A stretch of 64,000 nt of DNA from Halorubrum persicum (GCF_002727125.1 NZ_NHOA01000113.1:1-64000), one strand, 5' to 3'; shown: positions 7,691-16,647, numbered from the stretch's first letter. The notes: a model not told the origin generated them from the letters alone. Numbers and translations: made by a program.

Positions 7691-10609
7691 ATGACGAGCG
7701 CTCCACAATTATCCCCCGGCCAGCGGGTGCTTCTCAATGACACTCCCGCCGAGGTAATCCGGACGCAGACTGTCGGCGATATCGAATATCTGCGGGCCTA
7801 TATCGAAGGAGAGGAAGCCAAAACCGTGTGTCTGGATGACGTTGAGGTCCAGCCGTCTGAGAGCGGGATTGAGACGCTTTCTGATTTCCAACTTGATTCG
7901 CTCCATCCTGACCACGAAGCAGTCTCCGCGCAGTGGTTCGACCTCCACACGCAGGCGACGAAACTCAAGCTTGCCCACGAACAAGGGCAGCTCCTGAGCA
8001 TCTCGAACTCGCTCGTTCGACTCGAACCCTACCAGCTCGACGCCGTCAACTGGGTGATGCAGAAACTCCGGCAGCGCGCGCTCATCGGCGACGACGTCGG
8101 CCTCGGGAAAACGATCGAGGCGGGGCTCATCCTCAAGGAACTCGCCGCCCGGAATCGCGCCGATCGTGTCCTGTTCGTCGTTCCGGCTCACCTCCAGAAG
8201 AAGTGGATCCGAGATATGGATCGGTTCTTCGACGTCGATCTCACGGTCGCCGATCGGGCGTGGGTCGACGGAGAGCGTCGACGCCTCGGTGAGGAAGCCA
8301 ACATCTGGAACCAAGACCAGCAACAACTCGTCACCAGTATGGCGTTCCTGCGACAAGACGAGTTCCAGCCTGCACTACAGGACGCGTTCTGGGACGTCGT
8401 CGTCGTCGACGAGGCACACAAAGCCGCTAAGCGAGGCGACTCGCCGAGCAAGACGGCACAGATGGTTGATACCATCACCGGAAACTCCGACTCGCTGCTG
8501 CTGCTCAGCGCAACTCCACACGACGGGAAAGGCGAGGCGTTCCGCTCGCTCGTCGAGTACATCGACCCGTTCCTTGTCGCCGAGAACCGCGAGCTCACAC
8601 AAGAAACGGTTGATCGCGTGATGATCCGACGTGGAAAGACCGACATCTACGACGAAGAGGGTGACCGGGTCTTTCCAGACCGTGAGGTCAACTCGGTCTC
8701 AATCTCGATGACACACGACGAGCGGCAGTTCTACCGTGCGGTCACCGACTACGTCAAAAACGTCTACAACCGCTCGGAGAAGCTGAACGAACCCGCGGTC
8801 GGGTTCGCGATGGCGCTCATGCAAAAACGGCTTGTGAGCAGCGTCGGCGCGATTCACGCGACGCTCCGTCGACGGCTTGACGATCTCCTCGATGAAGAAG
8901 CGGAGACTGATGGCCTGTCTGCGGAAGCGCGAGCCTATCTCGATGGCGAGGATTTGGACGAGGACGACAAAGAGCATGCAGAAGATGAGATCGCCGGGCT
9001 GACCGTCACCAGCACTGACGAACAACTCCACGAAGAGATCGATACACTCCGTGATCTCGTCTCACTGGCAGAGGATCTGCCGGTCGACTCTAAGGCCCAG
9101 AAGGTCAGACGGTTCATCTCCCAATTGCTTGAAGAGCAGCCGAACGAGAAGCTGCTACTGTTCACAGAGTATCGGGACACGCTCGACTACCTACTCGAGT
9201 ACGTTGAGGACGAGCCGTGGGCCGATGAGATTCTCGTGATCCACGGCGATGTCGACAAGCACGAACGGGCACGGATCGAAGACGAGTTCAACCACGGCCA
9301 GTCGCGACTGCTGTTCGCGACCGATGCCGCGAGTGAGGGGATCGACCTCCAGCATAGCTGCCACATCATGGCCAACTACGAGCTGCCGTGGAACCCGAAC
9401 CGGCTCGAGCAGCGGATTGGCCGTATCCATCGTTACGGACAGGAAGAAGAGGTCACAGTCTGGAACTTCCTCTTCGACGACACCCGCGAAAGCGAGATCT
9501 TCGAGATGCTCCAAACCAAGGTCGAAGAGATTCGCTCACAACTCGGAAACACGGCAGACGTACTCGGCATCCTCGACGACATCGACGTGGACTCGCTCAT
9601 TATGGAGTCGATCGAGAATGACGAGCCGCCGAGTGCGACCAAAGCGGAGCTCGAAGAGTTGATCGAAGAGCGACAGCGGACGCTCGAGGAGTGGTACGAA
9701 CGAAGCCTCGTCGATACGAGCACATTCGATGCGGAGAGTCGCCGGCAGATTCAGCAGGTCGTCGACGAGTCAGCGGATGTCTACGGGAGCGAAGGCGATA
9801 TTCGCGAGTTCTTCGAGCGGGCCGTCGAGGCCTTTGGCGGCGACTTCGAAAAGCGGGGCACCAACCTCTATCAAGCCGCGTTGCCGGACGGGATCGCCTC
9901 GCCGGGCCACGATTCGACGTTCGGTCCGTTCACGTTCGACCGCGACTTCGCGATGGAGCACGAGGATATCACCTATCTCGCTCCCGATACGGACGTCCTG
10001 CAACGGCTCATGGCACGCGTGTTGGAGGATGAGCGCGGTGAGGTCGGACTCAAACTCTTGCCGTTCGTCGACACGCCGGGGATCACCTACCACTATCGCG
10101 TGGCGTTCGAGGACGGCACCGGCGACGTGATTCGGGAAGAAACCATCCCCGTCTTCGTGGATGCTGCACACGAGGACGCACAGCAGGCACTTGGTGAACG
10201 CGTTGTTGAGGGTGACTCAATCGCAGCCAAACCCGACGTCGACGCGCTTCGGACAGTTCTCGACGCGCAATCCGACCTGCGGGCGGCTGCCGATCGGTAC
10301 GTGAGCGCGCGAGTCACCGAGATCAAAAACCAACTTCAGGAGAAGCGCCACGACGAGACCGCTCGCGAGCTGGAGAACCTCGAAGAATATGCACAGTCAG
10401 AGCGAGACCGGATCGAGTCCTTCATCGAAGAATACGAACGCAAAGCCGACGCCGGCTCGGACATGGACATCGCGATCCGTGGTCAACAGGAACGTCTTGA
10501 ACAGCTTGAGGACAGGATCGAAACGCGTCGCAACGAACTCCGGCGTCGAGAGCAGATTATCTCACTCGCACCCGAAGTAGAGAATTACTGTCTCACGCTC
10601 TCGTTGTAG
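7691..10609 (+). CDS. brxHII: SNF2-family helicase of the BrxHII/DrmD type
   Basis: A 972-residue SF2 helicase. Motif I is DDVGLGKTIEAG (Lys140), motif II is VVVVDEAHKAAK (Asp240-His243), motif III is LLLLSATPHDG, and the C-terminal RecA lobe ends with ASEGIDLQHSCHIMANYELPWNPNRLEQRIGRIHRYGQ. This Swi2/Snf2 layout with a long coiled C-terminus (Glu/Arg-rich, residues about 860-960) matches BrxHII of BREX and DrmD of DISARM. I favour the ATG at 7691; a GTG at 7595 in the same frame would add 32 residues unlike the family. Family role: ATP-driven translocation on DNA during phage restriction. It probably belongs to the pglX-pglZ locus but has been separated from it by about 5 kb. Confidence 0.88.
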   Translation: MTSAPQLSPGQRVLLNDTPAEVIRTQTVGDIEYLRAYIEGEEAKTVCLDDVEVQPSESGIETLSDFQLDSLHPDHEAVSAQWFDLHTQATKLKLAHEQGQLLSISNSLVRLEPYQLDAVNWVMQKLRQRALIGDDVGLGKTIEAGLILKELAARNRADRVLFVVPAHLQKKWIRDMDRFFDVDLTVADRAWVDGERRRLGEEANIWNQDQQQLVTSMAFLRQDEFQPALQDAFWDVVVVDEAHKAAKRGDSPSKTAQMVDTITGNSDSLLLLSATPHDGKGEAFRSLVEYIDPFLVAENRELTQETVDRVMIRRGKTDIYDEEGDRVFPDREVNSVSISMTHDERQFYRAVTDYVKNVYNRSEKLNEPAVGFAMALMQKRLVSSVGAIHATLRRRLDDLLDEEAETDGLSAEARAYLDGEDLDEDDKEHAEDEIAGLTVTSTDEQLHEEIDTLRDLVSLAEDLPVDSKAQKVRRFISQLLEEQPNEKLLLFTEYRDTLDYLLEYVEDEPWADEILVIHGDVDKHERARIEDEFNHGQSRLLFATDAASEGIDLQHSCHIMANYELPWNPNRLEQRIGRIHRYGQEEEVTVWNFLFDDTRESEIFEMLQTKVEEIRSQLGNTADVLGILDDIDVDSLIMESIENDEPPSATKAELEELIEERQRTLEEWYERSLVDTSTFDAESRRQIQQVVDESADVYGSEGDIREFFERAVEAFGGDFEKRGTNLYQAALPDGIASPGHDSTFGPFTFDRDFAMEHEDITYLAPDTDVLQRLMARVLEDERGEVGLKLLPFVDTPGITYHYRVAFEDGTGDVIREETIPVFVDAAHEDAQQALGERVVEGDSIAAKPDVDALRTVLDAQSDLRAAADRYVSARVTEIKNQLQEKRHDETARELENLEEYAQSERDRIESFIEEYERKADAGSDMDIAIRGQQERLEQLEDRIETRRNELRRREQIISLAPEVENYCLTLSL

Positions 10610-10854
10610 ATTCTGACCCTGTCCGATCAAGTCAGGAGGCTCACTAGCTTTGATTAGGAGATATCCTCCCTTCCTTGTTCAACTGGTGGGTCGCCAGTTT
10701 CCAGCAGGATACTGTCAGAGCTGTAGTTGAGGGAGAACTGTCCCACACCAGTACTCGTTGGGGATGACACACCAGCCACAGGAACTGGCCAGATACTGCC
10801 TAGAGATTGTTCCTCAAGGCAGGGCTTTATCGATGTGATGGACGAAGCGAAAGT

Positions 10855-11148
10855 ATGAGCGACTCGGCGTCGCCAAGCACCTCAGTCTCGCTGTCTGAGC
10901 CGGCCGATATTCCAGCAGTCTTGAATCGGGCCGGCATCGACTATGTCGGTGTGCATGATCAGCGACTACTGACGATCTATCGCACCGGAATTTTCAACGT
11001 GGTAACTGAGCCAGAGCCAGTATCGAATGCGTGCACACTCGAGATCGAATGTTGGGAAGCACCACTCCCGTCTCGTGGTGATGGTCGGTCACCACAGGAG
11101 CTTCTTGACGACCTTGCTGCCGTGTTCGAGCGCGGCGATAAGGCCTAA
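10855..11148 (+). CDS. Small hypothetical protein
   Basis: A 97-residue acidic protein of mixed alpha/beta composition with no recognised motif. The ATG at 10855 is chosen because a TATA-like TTTAT at about 10825 lies about 30 nt upstream; the frame before it is not haloarchaeal in character. Two phrases, PADIPAVLNRAGIDYVGVHD and TLEIECWEAPLPS, suggest a compact folded domain. It follows the helicase by 245 bp on the same strand. I cannot assign a function. Confidence 0.55.
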   Translation: MSDSASPSTSVSLSEPADIPAVLNRAGIDYVGVHDQRLLTIYRTGIFNVVTEPEPVSNACTLEIECWEAPLPSRGDGRSPQELLDDLAAVFERGDKA

Positions 11149-11245
11149 CATCCACGATCGCTCGGCCGCAACGGCGGTAAGCAGTTGAGACAGCAGGAAC
11201 GCTAGAAACAAATTATCCAGCACGAGTCAGTATATAACGCAATCT

Positions 11246-11683
11246 ATGAAAATTTCTGAGACGCTCCAGACGTTGTATACGGGAACTGTTGAGCACGACG
11301 ACGGCAGCTACCATATTACCGTCCCGGAGCGTGAGATAGCCACCGAGACAATCGCTGAAGATGAGACATACCGTGTTGCGCTTATTTCGACGTCAGCGTC
11401 GAATGCTGACGATACAGAGACGACTGACTCCATCCAACCTGCTGACCACGAAGATCAGCAGCAGGACTTCGAGGGCCCACCTGTCGAGGAAGGTGAGCAG
11501 CGGGAGGTTGAGATCGAGAACCTCGGTGACCAAGGTGACGGGATCGCGAAAGTCGAGCGCGGCTACGTCGTGATCGTCCCCAAGACGAACATTGGAGACC
11601 GCGTCACGGTTGAGATGCGACAGGTTCGCGAAAACGTTGCGTTCGCGGATGTCGTCGAGCACAACCCCCGTGAAGAAGTCTAG
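11246..11683 (+). CDS. TRAM-domain protein
   Basis: A 145-residue protein. Residues about 85-145 form a TRAM domain: VEIENLGDQGDGIAKVERGY, VVIVPKTNIGDRVTVEM and a final VAFADVVE strand. TRAM domains are OB-like RNA-binding modules; free-standing archaeal TRAM proteins act as RNA chaperones. The N-terminal 60 residues look like a short beta-rich domain starting MKISETLQTLYTGTVEHDDG, with an acidic linker between. The N-terminal half is longer than in the usual single-domain TRAM proteins (about 60-70 residues), and it may be a second RNA- or protein-binding part. It is a single gene with no obvious operon partner. Confidence 0.85.
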   Translation: MKISETLQTLYTGTVEHDDGSYHITVPEREIATETIAEDETYRVALISTSASNADDTETTDSIQPADHEDQQQDFEGPPVEEGEQREVEIENLGDQGDGIAKVERGYVVIVPKTNIGDRVTVEMRQVRENVAFADVVEHNPREEV

Positions 11684-11971
11684 AAGTTGCTGATTAGCAC
11701 GGACTAGTGGTTATAGAAGACTTCTCGCACACAAGCCGGATCGTTTAGTAGAAGGGGTGGAAGGAGCGTGTGACATAGATCCTTCCGACTGGAGTTTATC
11801 AGCACTTGAAAGTAAGCTTTTGGTGGGTTTCTGGGCCGGGCAAACTAGATTTCGGGGAGGCCGACTACCTGTTATCATCTGCAACAGACATTTACCGATT
11901 TGGTCACGGTCAGTACAGGGTATATAAATACACCCACTAAAAATTATACCGCAGGCAATTTAATGACCAGT

Positions 11972-12688
11972 ATGTCAAAATTTGATGAATATTTTAGAAG
12001 TACTTCGGATATCTTGGAAAGCGAATATGAGCGGTCCGCTGGTTTTGAACATAGTGGAACTGCAGGCGGCGCAAGAGAGTTTTTCGTAGAAAATTTTCTG
12101 AACAATATTTATCCAGAGAAGTTTGTCTTCGGAGATGGGGAGATAATTGATTCGAGCGGAGGAATCAGTGATCAAGCTGACGTAGTAATATATGATGAAC
12201 AGCTTCCTGTGTTAGAGTATGGTTCATCCAAGCATTTCCTTAGTGCAGGTGTGATGGCACATATTGAGGTGAAAACTGACCTGTCCAGTCAATTGGATAC
12301 TGCGCTCTCAAAGGTCCTCTCAATTAAACAACTCAATAAAGATATTACTCCTGTTATGTCGATAGGTCAGGTTCCAGATCATCTCTATTCCTGTGTATTT
12401 TCATACGAAGGTCCCTCAAAGTCCACCTTCAAGAAGAACGTATTAGATTTTTATCAAAATGAGCAGGTGCCTTCAGAGCAATGCGCAGATATGATCTGTG
12501 TGTTGGGGGAATACATTATGATAAAAAAACCAACCGATGATGGTGAGAAATTAGCCTTCCTTGAGACGGGCGATGATAGTCTAATGGCGTTTTTTGTCAA
12601 TTTGGCGGGAGCGGTCTCGAAAAACTACTGGCAGGGACGGCCCGATCTCTCGAAATATATGAGTACGAATCAAGCGAACCCCTTCTGA
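11972..12688 (+). CDS. DUF6602-like protein, probable PD-(D/E)XK fold
   Basis: A 238-residue protein. The N-terminal part reads REFFVENFLNNIYPEKFVFG, then GEIIDSSGGISDQADVVIYD and GVMAHIEVKTDLS, which match the DUF6602 pattern: an Asp in QADVVIYD and an E-x-K in AHIEVKT, as in PD-(D/E)XK nucleases. DUF6602 proteins are frequent in defence islands, so a nuclease or DNA-binding role next to BREX is plausible but inferred. The start at 11972 is preferred because ATTATACC at 11942-11949 is about 27 nt upstream; the ATG at 11963 is the alternative. The AT-rich codon use contrasts with the helicase and points to separate acquisition. Confidence 0.65.
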   Translation: MSKFDEYFRSTSDILESEYERSAGFEHSGTAGGAREFFVENFLNNIYPEKFVFGDGEIIDSSGGISDQADVVIYDEQLPVLEYGSSKHFLSAGVMAHIEVKTDLSSQLDTALSKVLSIKQLNKDITPVMSIGQVPDHLYSCVFSYEGPSKSTFKKNVLDFYQNEQVPSEQCADMICVLGEYIMIKKPTDDGEKLAFLETGDDSLMAFFVNLAGAVSKNYWQGRPDLSKYMSTNQANPF

Positions 12689-12889
12689 GTTAGTGATCAA
12701 TACGCAGTCTTCAGCGACCAGATGTTTCAGCCTATTTTGTGTCTGAAGAATAAGGCTTCAACAGAAGCTGCTGTTCCAATACTCCTTCTTACAAGACAAC
12801 GGATCTCAACAGCGCCGAAAAGGTAGTGCTAACAGACAACCACGAAAAGGGGGATATTAATATATACACACCCGGCCGAAACGGAAAGT

Positions 12890-13687
12890 GTGACCCACGT
12901 CGCGTTGTATGCCCGCGTCTCGACCGACCGCCAAGACCACGAGCGACAGATCCGCGAGCTCGAGGGGTTTATCGGTGAGGAGTATCCTGACGCAAGCGTC
13001 GAGCGATTCGCCGATATTATTTCCGGGACTGATGACGAGGGGGGTGTAGAGTATCACCGTCTCCGTGAAGCGATCGCTGATGGGGAAGTCGACGTCGTCG
13101 TTGTTCATGAGTTATCCCGACTCTCTCGGCTCGGTGGTGGCGAGATCCACAGCTTTCTACAGTACGCTCTTGAACACGAGACGAGCGTCCGGGATCTAGA
13201 GGTTGGGCTCGAGCTTGACGTCGACGACAGCATGGTCGATCAGGCGGTAACACAAATGATCGCTGGGCTCATGGGTGACCTCGCCCGAATCGAACAGAAA
13301 CAGAAAGTCCGCCGGATCCAATCAGGGATCAAGGTAGCTCAAGAGGCCGGCAAATGGACCGGCCGGCCACCGACCGGCTTCGAGGTTGTTGATGGGTTTC
13401 TCCGGGTTAACACGGAGGAGTACCTTCGGGTTCGAGCCGGCATGGAACGGATCGCCGGTGGAGAATCGATCGCCGGCGTCGCCGACGATACTGGTGTCGC
13501 CGCGAGCACACTCCGGGAACTGTATAACGACCGCCCGGATCTGTATCTTCGCGGTGAGACCAACGACGACCGCGTCGATGCCGCTCTTGAAGATGTTCGC
13601 CCACTGAACGAGCCCGCTGCTGAGCCTGACGAGGATCTCAACGAGCGACTCGAGCGGCTCGAACAAAAGGTTGAGAATCTTGACTGA
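12890..13687 (+). CDS. Serine recombinase (resolvase/invertase type)
   Basis: A 265-residue protein starting with GTG. The N-terminal catalytic domain has ALYARVSTDRQDHERQIREL with the nucleophile Ser11, the helix E segment DLARIEQKQKVRRIQSGIK, and GRPPTGF, which joins to a resolvase-type HTH (AGVADDTGVAASTLRELY). An acidic coiled tail (residues 240-265) follows. The TATA-like AATATATAC at 12858-12866 is about 27 nt before the GTG, so a leaderless transcript is likely. It may resolve plasmid multimers or move an element. The complete IS at 13691 begins 3 bp after the stop codon, so its downstream sequence has been replaced. Confidence 0.88.
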   Translation: MTHVALYARVSTDRQDHERQIRELEGFIGEEYPDASVERFADIISGTDDEGGVEYHRLREAIADGEVDVVVVHELSRLSRLGGGEIHSFLQYALEHETSVRDLEVGLELDVDDSMVDQAVTQMIAGLMGDLARIEQKQKVRRIQSGIKVAQEAGKWTGRPPTGFEVVDGFLRVNTEEYLRVRAGMERIAGGESIAGVADDTGVAASTLRELYNDRPDLYLRGETNDDRVDAALEDVRPLNEPAAEPDEDLNERLERLEQKVENLD

Positions 13688-13690
13688 ACT

Positions 13691-14623
13691 GCTCTGTTGA
13701 ATCCGCAGAAGGCGGCGGGATAGCGTCGCTCTGAAGGTGGAAGCGAAGCGGAAGAGCCGAATGTGTCCAAACTCCTCTTCCGCTTCGTTAAGCAAGCCGC
13801 GTCGCTGGCTCAAAAGCGCTGTGCCGCCAGTCCAACGGCGGTGAGTGATCCGACTGGCCACGGATTTCCCGGCTGGAAGCATGTCACGCTCCACTTTTTG
13901 CGGGTTCATATGGATGCGACGTACCGCGAAATCGTCGATTGGGCGAGTGAAATGGATCGCGTTCGTGGTCTTTTACAGCTATCGCGGACGGCATTTCCCG
14001 CACCCTCAACGCTGTACCGGTCGTTTGAGAGGGTGCCCATGTCCGTGTGGCGCGGTTTCCTTCGGGAGTCCGCGACCATCTGCGATCCGGGCTCGCACGG
14101 TGCCATCGATGCCACATTCTTCGACCGCGAAACGGCATCGAGACATTATCAACACCGCTCGGATCGCCACATACGCACGCTCAAAACGACGGCACTCGTC
14201 GATACAAACTCGTGTGCCATCCTCGATATTCACTGCTCGGCACACTGGCCTCACGATACGCAAACTGGCCGTCGAGTCGCCCTTCGTAACACCGAGAAAA
14301 TAGAGAGTCTCGCCGGTGACAAGGGCTATGACGACCAATCTCTCCGGGACGCCCTCCGATCAGAGGGCGTCCGGCCCCTGCTGCGTCATCGGTTGTTCGC
14401 TGCGTACGATCACGCGCACAACGCACGGTTGGACAGCGGGCTATACGACCAGCGCTGGATGGCCGAGACCGCCTTTTCGGCCATCAAGCGTCGGTTCGGC
14501 CCCGCTGTCCACCCTCGCGCGTGGTACCGCGAGTTCCGCGAGCTCGTGTTGATCGCCGCAGTCTTCAACCTCGAACAGGCTCTCAAACAGTGATCCCCAC
14601 GCCGTCATCGGATTCAACAAAGC
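13691..14623 (+). mobile_element. Complete IS5-type insertion sequence
   Basis: An element of about 933 bp. The left end reads GCTCTGTTGAATCCG and the right end is the near-perfect inverse (GCTTTGTTGAATCCG on the minus strand), and the similarity continues imperfectly for about 15 bp more. It holds one transposase gene. I do not see a clear target-site duplication. A short non-autonomous relative is at 40153 and a fragment at 60745. Confidence 0.85.
13763..14593 (+). CDS. IS5-family DDE transposase
   Basis: A 276-residue transposase. The catalytic triad regions are visible: GAIDATFFDRE (first Asp), AGDKGYDDQSLRDAL (second Asp) and WMAETAFSAIKRRFG (Glu with the K/R-rich helix). The N-terminus KLLFRFVKQAASLAQKR is a basic DNA-binding segment. 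The length and motif spacing fit haloarchaeal IS5-type elements, and the frame is uninterrupted, so the element is probably active or recently so. It acts on the inverted ends at 13691 and 14623 and might also mobilise the MITE at 40153, whose ends match. Confidence 0.9.
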   Translation: MSKLLFRFVKQAASLAQKRCAASPTAVSDPTGHGFPGWKHVTLHFLRVHMDATYREIVDWASEMDRVRGLLQLSRTAFPAPSTLYRSFERVPMSVWRGFLRESATICDPGSHGAIDATFFDRETASRHYQHRSDRHIRTLKTTALVDTNSCAILDIHCSAHWPHDTQTGRRVALRNTEKIESLAGDKGYDDQSLRDALRSEGVRPLLRHRLFAAYDHAHNARLDSGLYDQRWMAETAFSAIKRRFGPAVHPRAWYREFRELVLIAAVFNLEQALKQ

Positions 14624-14629
14624 AGACTC

Positions 14630-14785
14630 ATGAGTATCCGCACAGTACTTACTCGGCTACTGCCCGGTGACGAGACAGAGGTGGTCGTGGAGTGTCGCCA
14701 GTGCGGTGAGAATCTTGCGTCGGGCGCAGATGAGTGTCCCCAGTGTGGATCAGATGAGATAGAACACTTTCAGATTTCAGAGTAG
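14630..14785 (+). CDS. Small zinc-ribbon protein (51 aa)
   Basis: The ATG at 14630 opens a 51-codon frame with two zinc knuckles, ECRQCGEN and DECPQCGSD, in the usual CxxC-x16-CxxC arrangement. The N-terminus MSIRTVLTRLLPGDETEVV is strand-like. Such single zinc ribbons are common in haloarchaea and may bind nucleic acid or protein. The start codon lies only 6 nt after the end of the IS5 element, so the native promoter has been cut away and any expression must come from the IS end or from read-through. Confidence 0.65.
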   Translation: MSIRTVLTRLLPGDETEVVVECRQCGENLASGADECPQCGSDEIEHFQISE

Positions 14786-15025
14786 ATAGCGGCGTTCGGC
14801 ATACCTCAGTATTCTTCAGACAAATCATCGTCCGAACGCCCGGTTACTAAAGAGTGCGAACTAACCGGTGGGAATCCTACCAGTTCCAAGTGATGTTCTG
14901 AGTGGCGTGCAAGATACAGAGCGCGTATCCCGCACGGAATCATCTCCCAATTCGAGTACGCCGGATCGCTCAGTACAGCCTACTCTGAGAGAACCTTACA
15001 ACACTCCGAGAGCGGTGGGTGGTGA

Positions 15026-15442
15026 CTACGTGCTCGCGGGTGTACCATCGGCGTCTCCGCTATCGATGAGCGGGTAGTCGATGTGGACCTCGATGCGGTC
15101 GAACGGAACGACGGGTTGAATCGCACCGCTGGGCCCGCCCTCTTCGAGCGTGAGGATGCCCAGTACTTCCAGCTGCTTCAGGTCCGAGTGGACGTCGGAC
15201 ACGTCACGCTCGACGAGACGCGCTGCCTCGCGCATGCTCTCGGGCACCTCTTCCGCGATCGCCCGAATGAGCTCGAGGCGCAGCGGCGTGAGACTGTCGA
15301 CGAAGTCGTCGTAGGTGCCGAACTGGAGCGTTGCTGTTCCATCCTGATCGTCGAGATTGTCGGCCTCGACGTCTTGGACGAACTGGAGCGCGTCCTGACG
15401 GAGCTGTTCTCGGTCGTCGACGGTGATGTGGAGTGTGGTCAT
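15026..15442 (-). CDS. wHTH antitoxin-like regulator (HVO_A0114 type), partner of TumE
   Basis: A 138-residue protein. The first 25 residues (MTTLHITVDDREQLRQDALQ) form a strand-helix seen in the HVO_A0114 type, and residues about 55-105 form a winged helix (LIRAIAEEVPESMREAARLV, then VSDVHSDLKQLEVLGILTLE). Proteins of this kind are encoded directly after TumE-like toxins and are taken to be their antitoxins and autorepressors. It starts 27 nt after the toxin gene on the same strand. Related proteins are at 26521 and, as an N-terminal fragment, at 57429. The operator it may use is at 15796-15842. Confidence 0.8.
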   Translation of the reverse strand: MTTLHITVDDREQLRQDALQFVQDVEADNLDDQDGTATLQFGTYDDFVDSLTPLRLELIRAIAEEVPESMREAARLVERDVSDVHSDLKQLEVLGILTLEEGGPSGAIQPVVPFDRIEVHIDYPLIDSGDADGTPAST

Positions 15443-15469
15443 GGTCGGGGTGTGTCGGGTGGTGTTCGA

Positions 15470-15787
15470 TCAGTGCGGCCGGGGCGGATCGCCGCCGACG
15501 GCGTCCCAGTACTCGTCCGCGCTCGCCCAGAACTCAACAAGCCGGTCCTCCATTCCGGGGAACTCGACGTCGTCGAGGTCACCGGCTGCGGTGTGGTGTT
15601 CGTGGCCCTTCGTGTCCTCGTGGGAGTTGTCGTATCGGACGAGCGTGAGGTCGTCGAGAGTGCCCAGATGGAGCGTGTACTTCCAGCCCGAGGGGTACGT
15701 CTCGGTGTCGTCGGTCGGCCGGAGCACGACGTTCTCGACGAGACCGGCCTCGATGTGGGTGTACTGGAACAGCGGTTTCCGGGCCAT
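15470..15787 (-). CDS. TumE-like (DUF6516) toxin of a TA pair
   Basis: A 105-residue protein: LFQYTHIEAGLVENVVLRPT, YPSGWKYTLHLGTLDDLTLV, then GHEHHTAAGDLDDVEF and a C-terminal FWASADEYWDAV. This matches the TumE/DUF6516 family, small single-domain proteins paired with an HTH antitoxin; the toxin's target is not established here. It is the first gene of the pair, followed by the wHTH partner. The ATG at 15787 lies about 32 nt from a TATA-like centre inside a symmetric operator. A 3'-terminal copy of this gene (last 45 residues) is at 57720-57857, with the same gap to a partner start. Confidence 0.8.
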   Translation of the reverse strand: MARKPLFQYTHIEAGLVENVVLRPTDDTETYPSGWKYTLHLGTLDDLTLVRYDNSHEDTKGHEHHTAAGDLDDVEFPGMEDRLVEFWASADEYWDAVGGDPPRPH

Positions 15788-15795
15788 CTCTCATC

Positions 15796-15842
15796 TGTTG
15801 GGACACCGGCCAACGCTATAAGCGTTGGGCAGAAGTCCAACA
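15796..15842 (-). promoter_or_regulatory. Symmetric operator with the TATA box on its axis, upstream of the TumE-like pair
   Basis: The 47 bp read, in order: TGTTGG, 8 bp, CCAACGC, TATAA, GCGTTGG, 8 bp, CCAACA. The inner 19 bp is a palindrome around the TATA-like core and the outer half-sites are placed at exactly equal distances. The 8-bp spacers are not complementary, so this looks like four protein half-sites rather than an RNA hairpin. The position fits the promoter of a leaderless transcript for the toxin gene, so binding would block TBP. Confidence 0.7.
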
Positions 15843-16647
15843 CTGAACACAAACCGCTCGAGGTTCGCCACCACGGTCCGATCGACGCTACGGGCCATCT
15901 CATTACTGGGTAGGGGGCGGCGACCCCACACCGCTCCCGAAACCCAATCTTCCCAGAGGGGATGCCACAGTATCAATCGTTGCTAAGACACAGTAATGCT
16001 ATTTCGACTGTGTGAAACCACCTGCTCGGGCGTAAGCCAGACACGGGTTGCTCGCTTTGAGTTTCCGAATCCACCGATTCGCTCATCTATTTAAGTAGCT
16101 CGTAGCGCTAATTGTGCCGCTTACCCATTTGAGATTCCGATTTCATTAACAAAGTCGGAAACTCAAATTCAGTATTTCATATAGCCGTTAGTTAGAACGT
16201 CTGCTCGCTGAGGATGTGCACTTCAACAAGCAAGTAGACGGTGAGATTCACGAGGATAAACTTTCTAGTTTTCTCGTTAGCCGCTTCGACACAGAACACA
16301 AGCCGCAGAAAAACTAGCCGAGAATGCTTTGTCAGATAGTGACACTTGATAATCTTTGACCTGAATGGCCGACAGCACTCTTATAGTGGCAGATCCGCTG
16401 TGGTCCAATGTCACTGCTGGCATGTATAATTAAAACTGAATCTGTTAGAACAGTTAGCATAGTTTTTTGATATTGGTTGAGAGGACTGCTGTTGCTGTTT
16501 CTAAGTGGCGGTGATAACGTTCCTCTCTCAGATACCGGTTCTCCAGAAGCTACTGAGGTGTGTAGACTGTCTTATCACACCCTGCTGTTTCTGTGAACTT
16601 CACATTAGTGAGTGCGTTTTACAAAAAAGAGTGCCCGTTGGTAGTGT
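15843..16647. other. Long intergenic region without a gene, containing one palindrome
   Basis: About 800 bp between the TumE promoter and the pilin gene. Open frames here are short and do not look haloarchaeal. The region is AT-richer than its neighbours. It contains the palindrome at 16128-16167 and a single related half-site at about 16058. No other structure is supported. Confidence 0.6.
16128..16167. repeat. 40-bp imperfect palindrome with 13-bp arms
   Basis: TTTGAGATTCCGA (16128-16140) and TCGGAAACTCAAA (16155-16167) are inverse of each other with one mismatch, 14 bp apart. A third copy of the half-site, TTTGAGTTTCCGA, occurs at about 16058. The overall size resembles the TTAACCAACA palindromes but the arm sequence differs. 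Confidence 0.65.

Noticed and set aside
15083-15913. A 276-codon plus-strand frame over the TumE pair
   Set aside because: It is antisense to two recognised genes and has no motif of its own.
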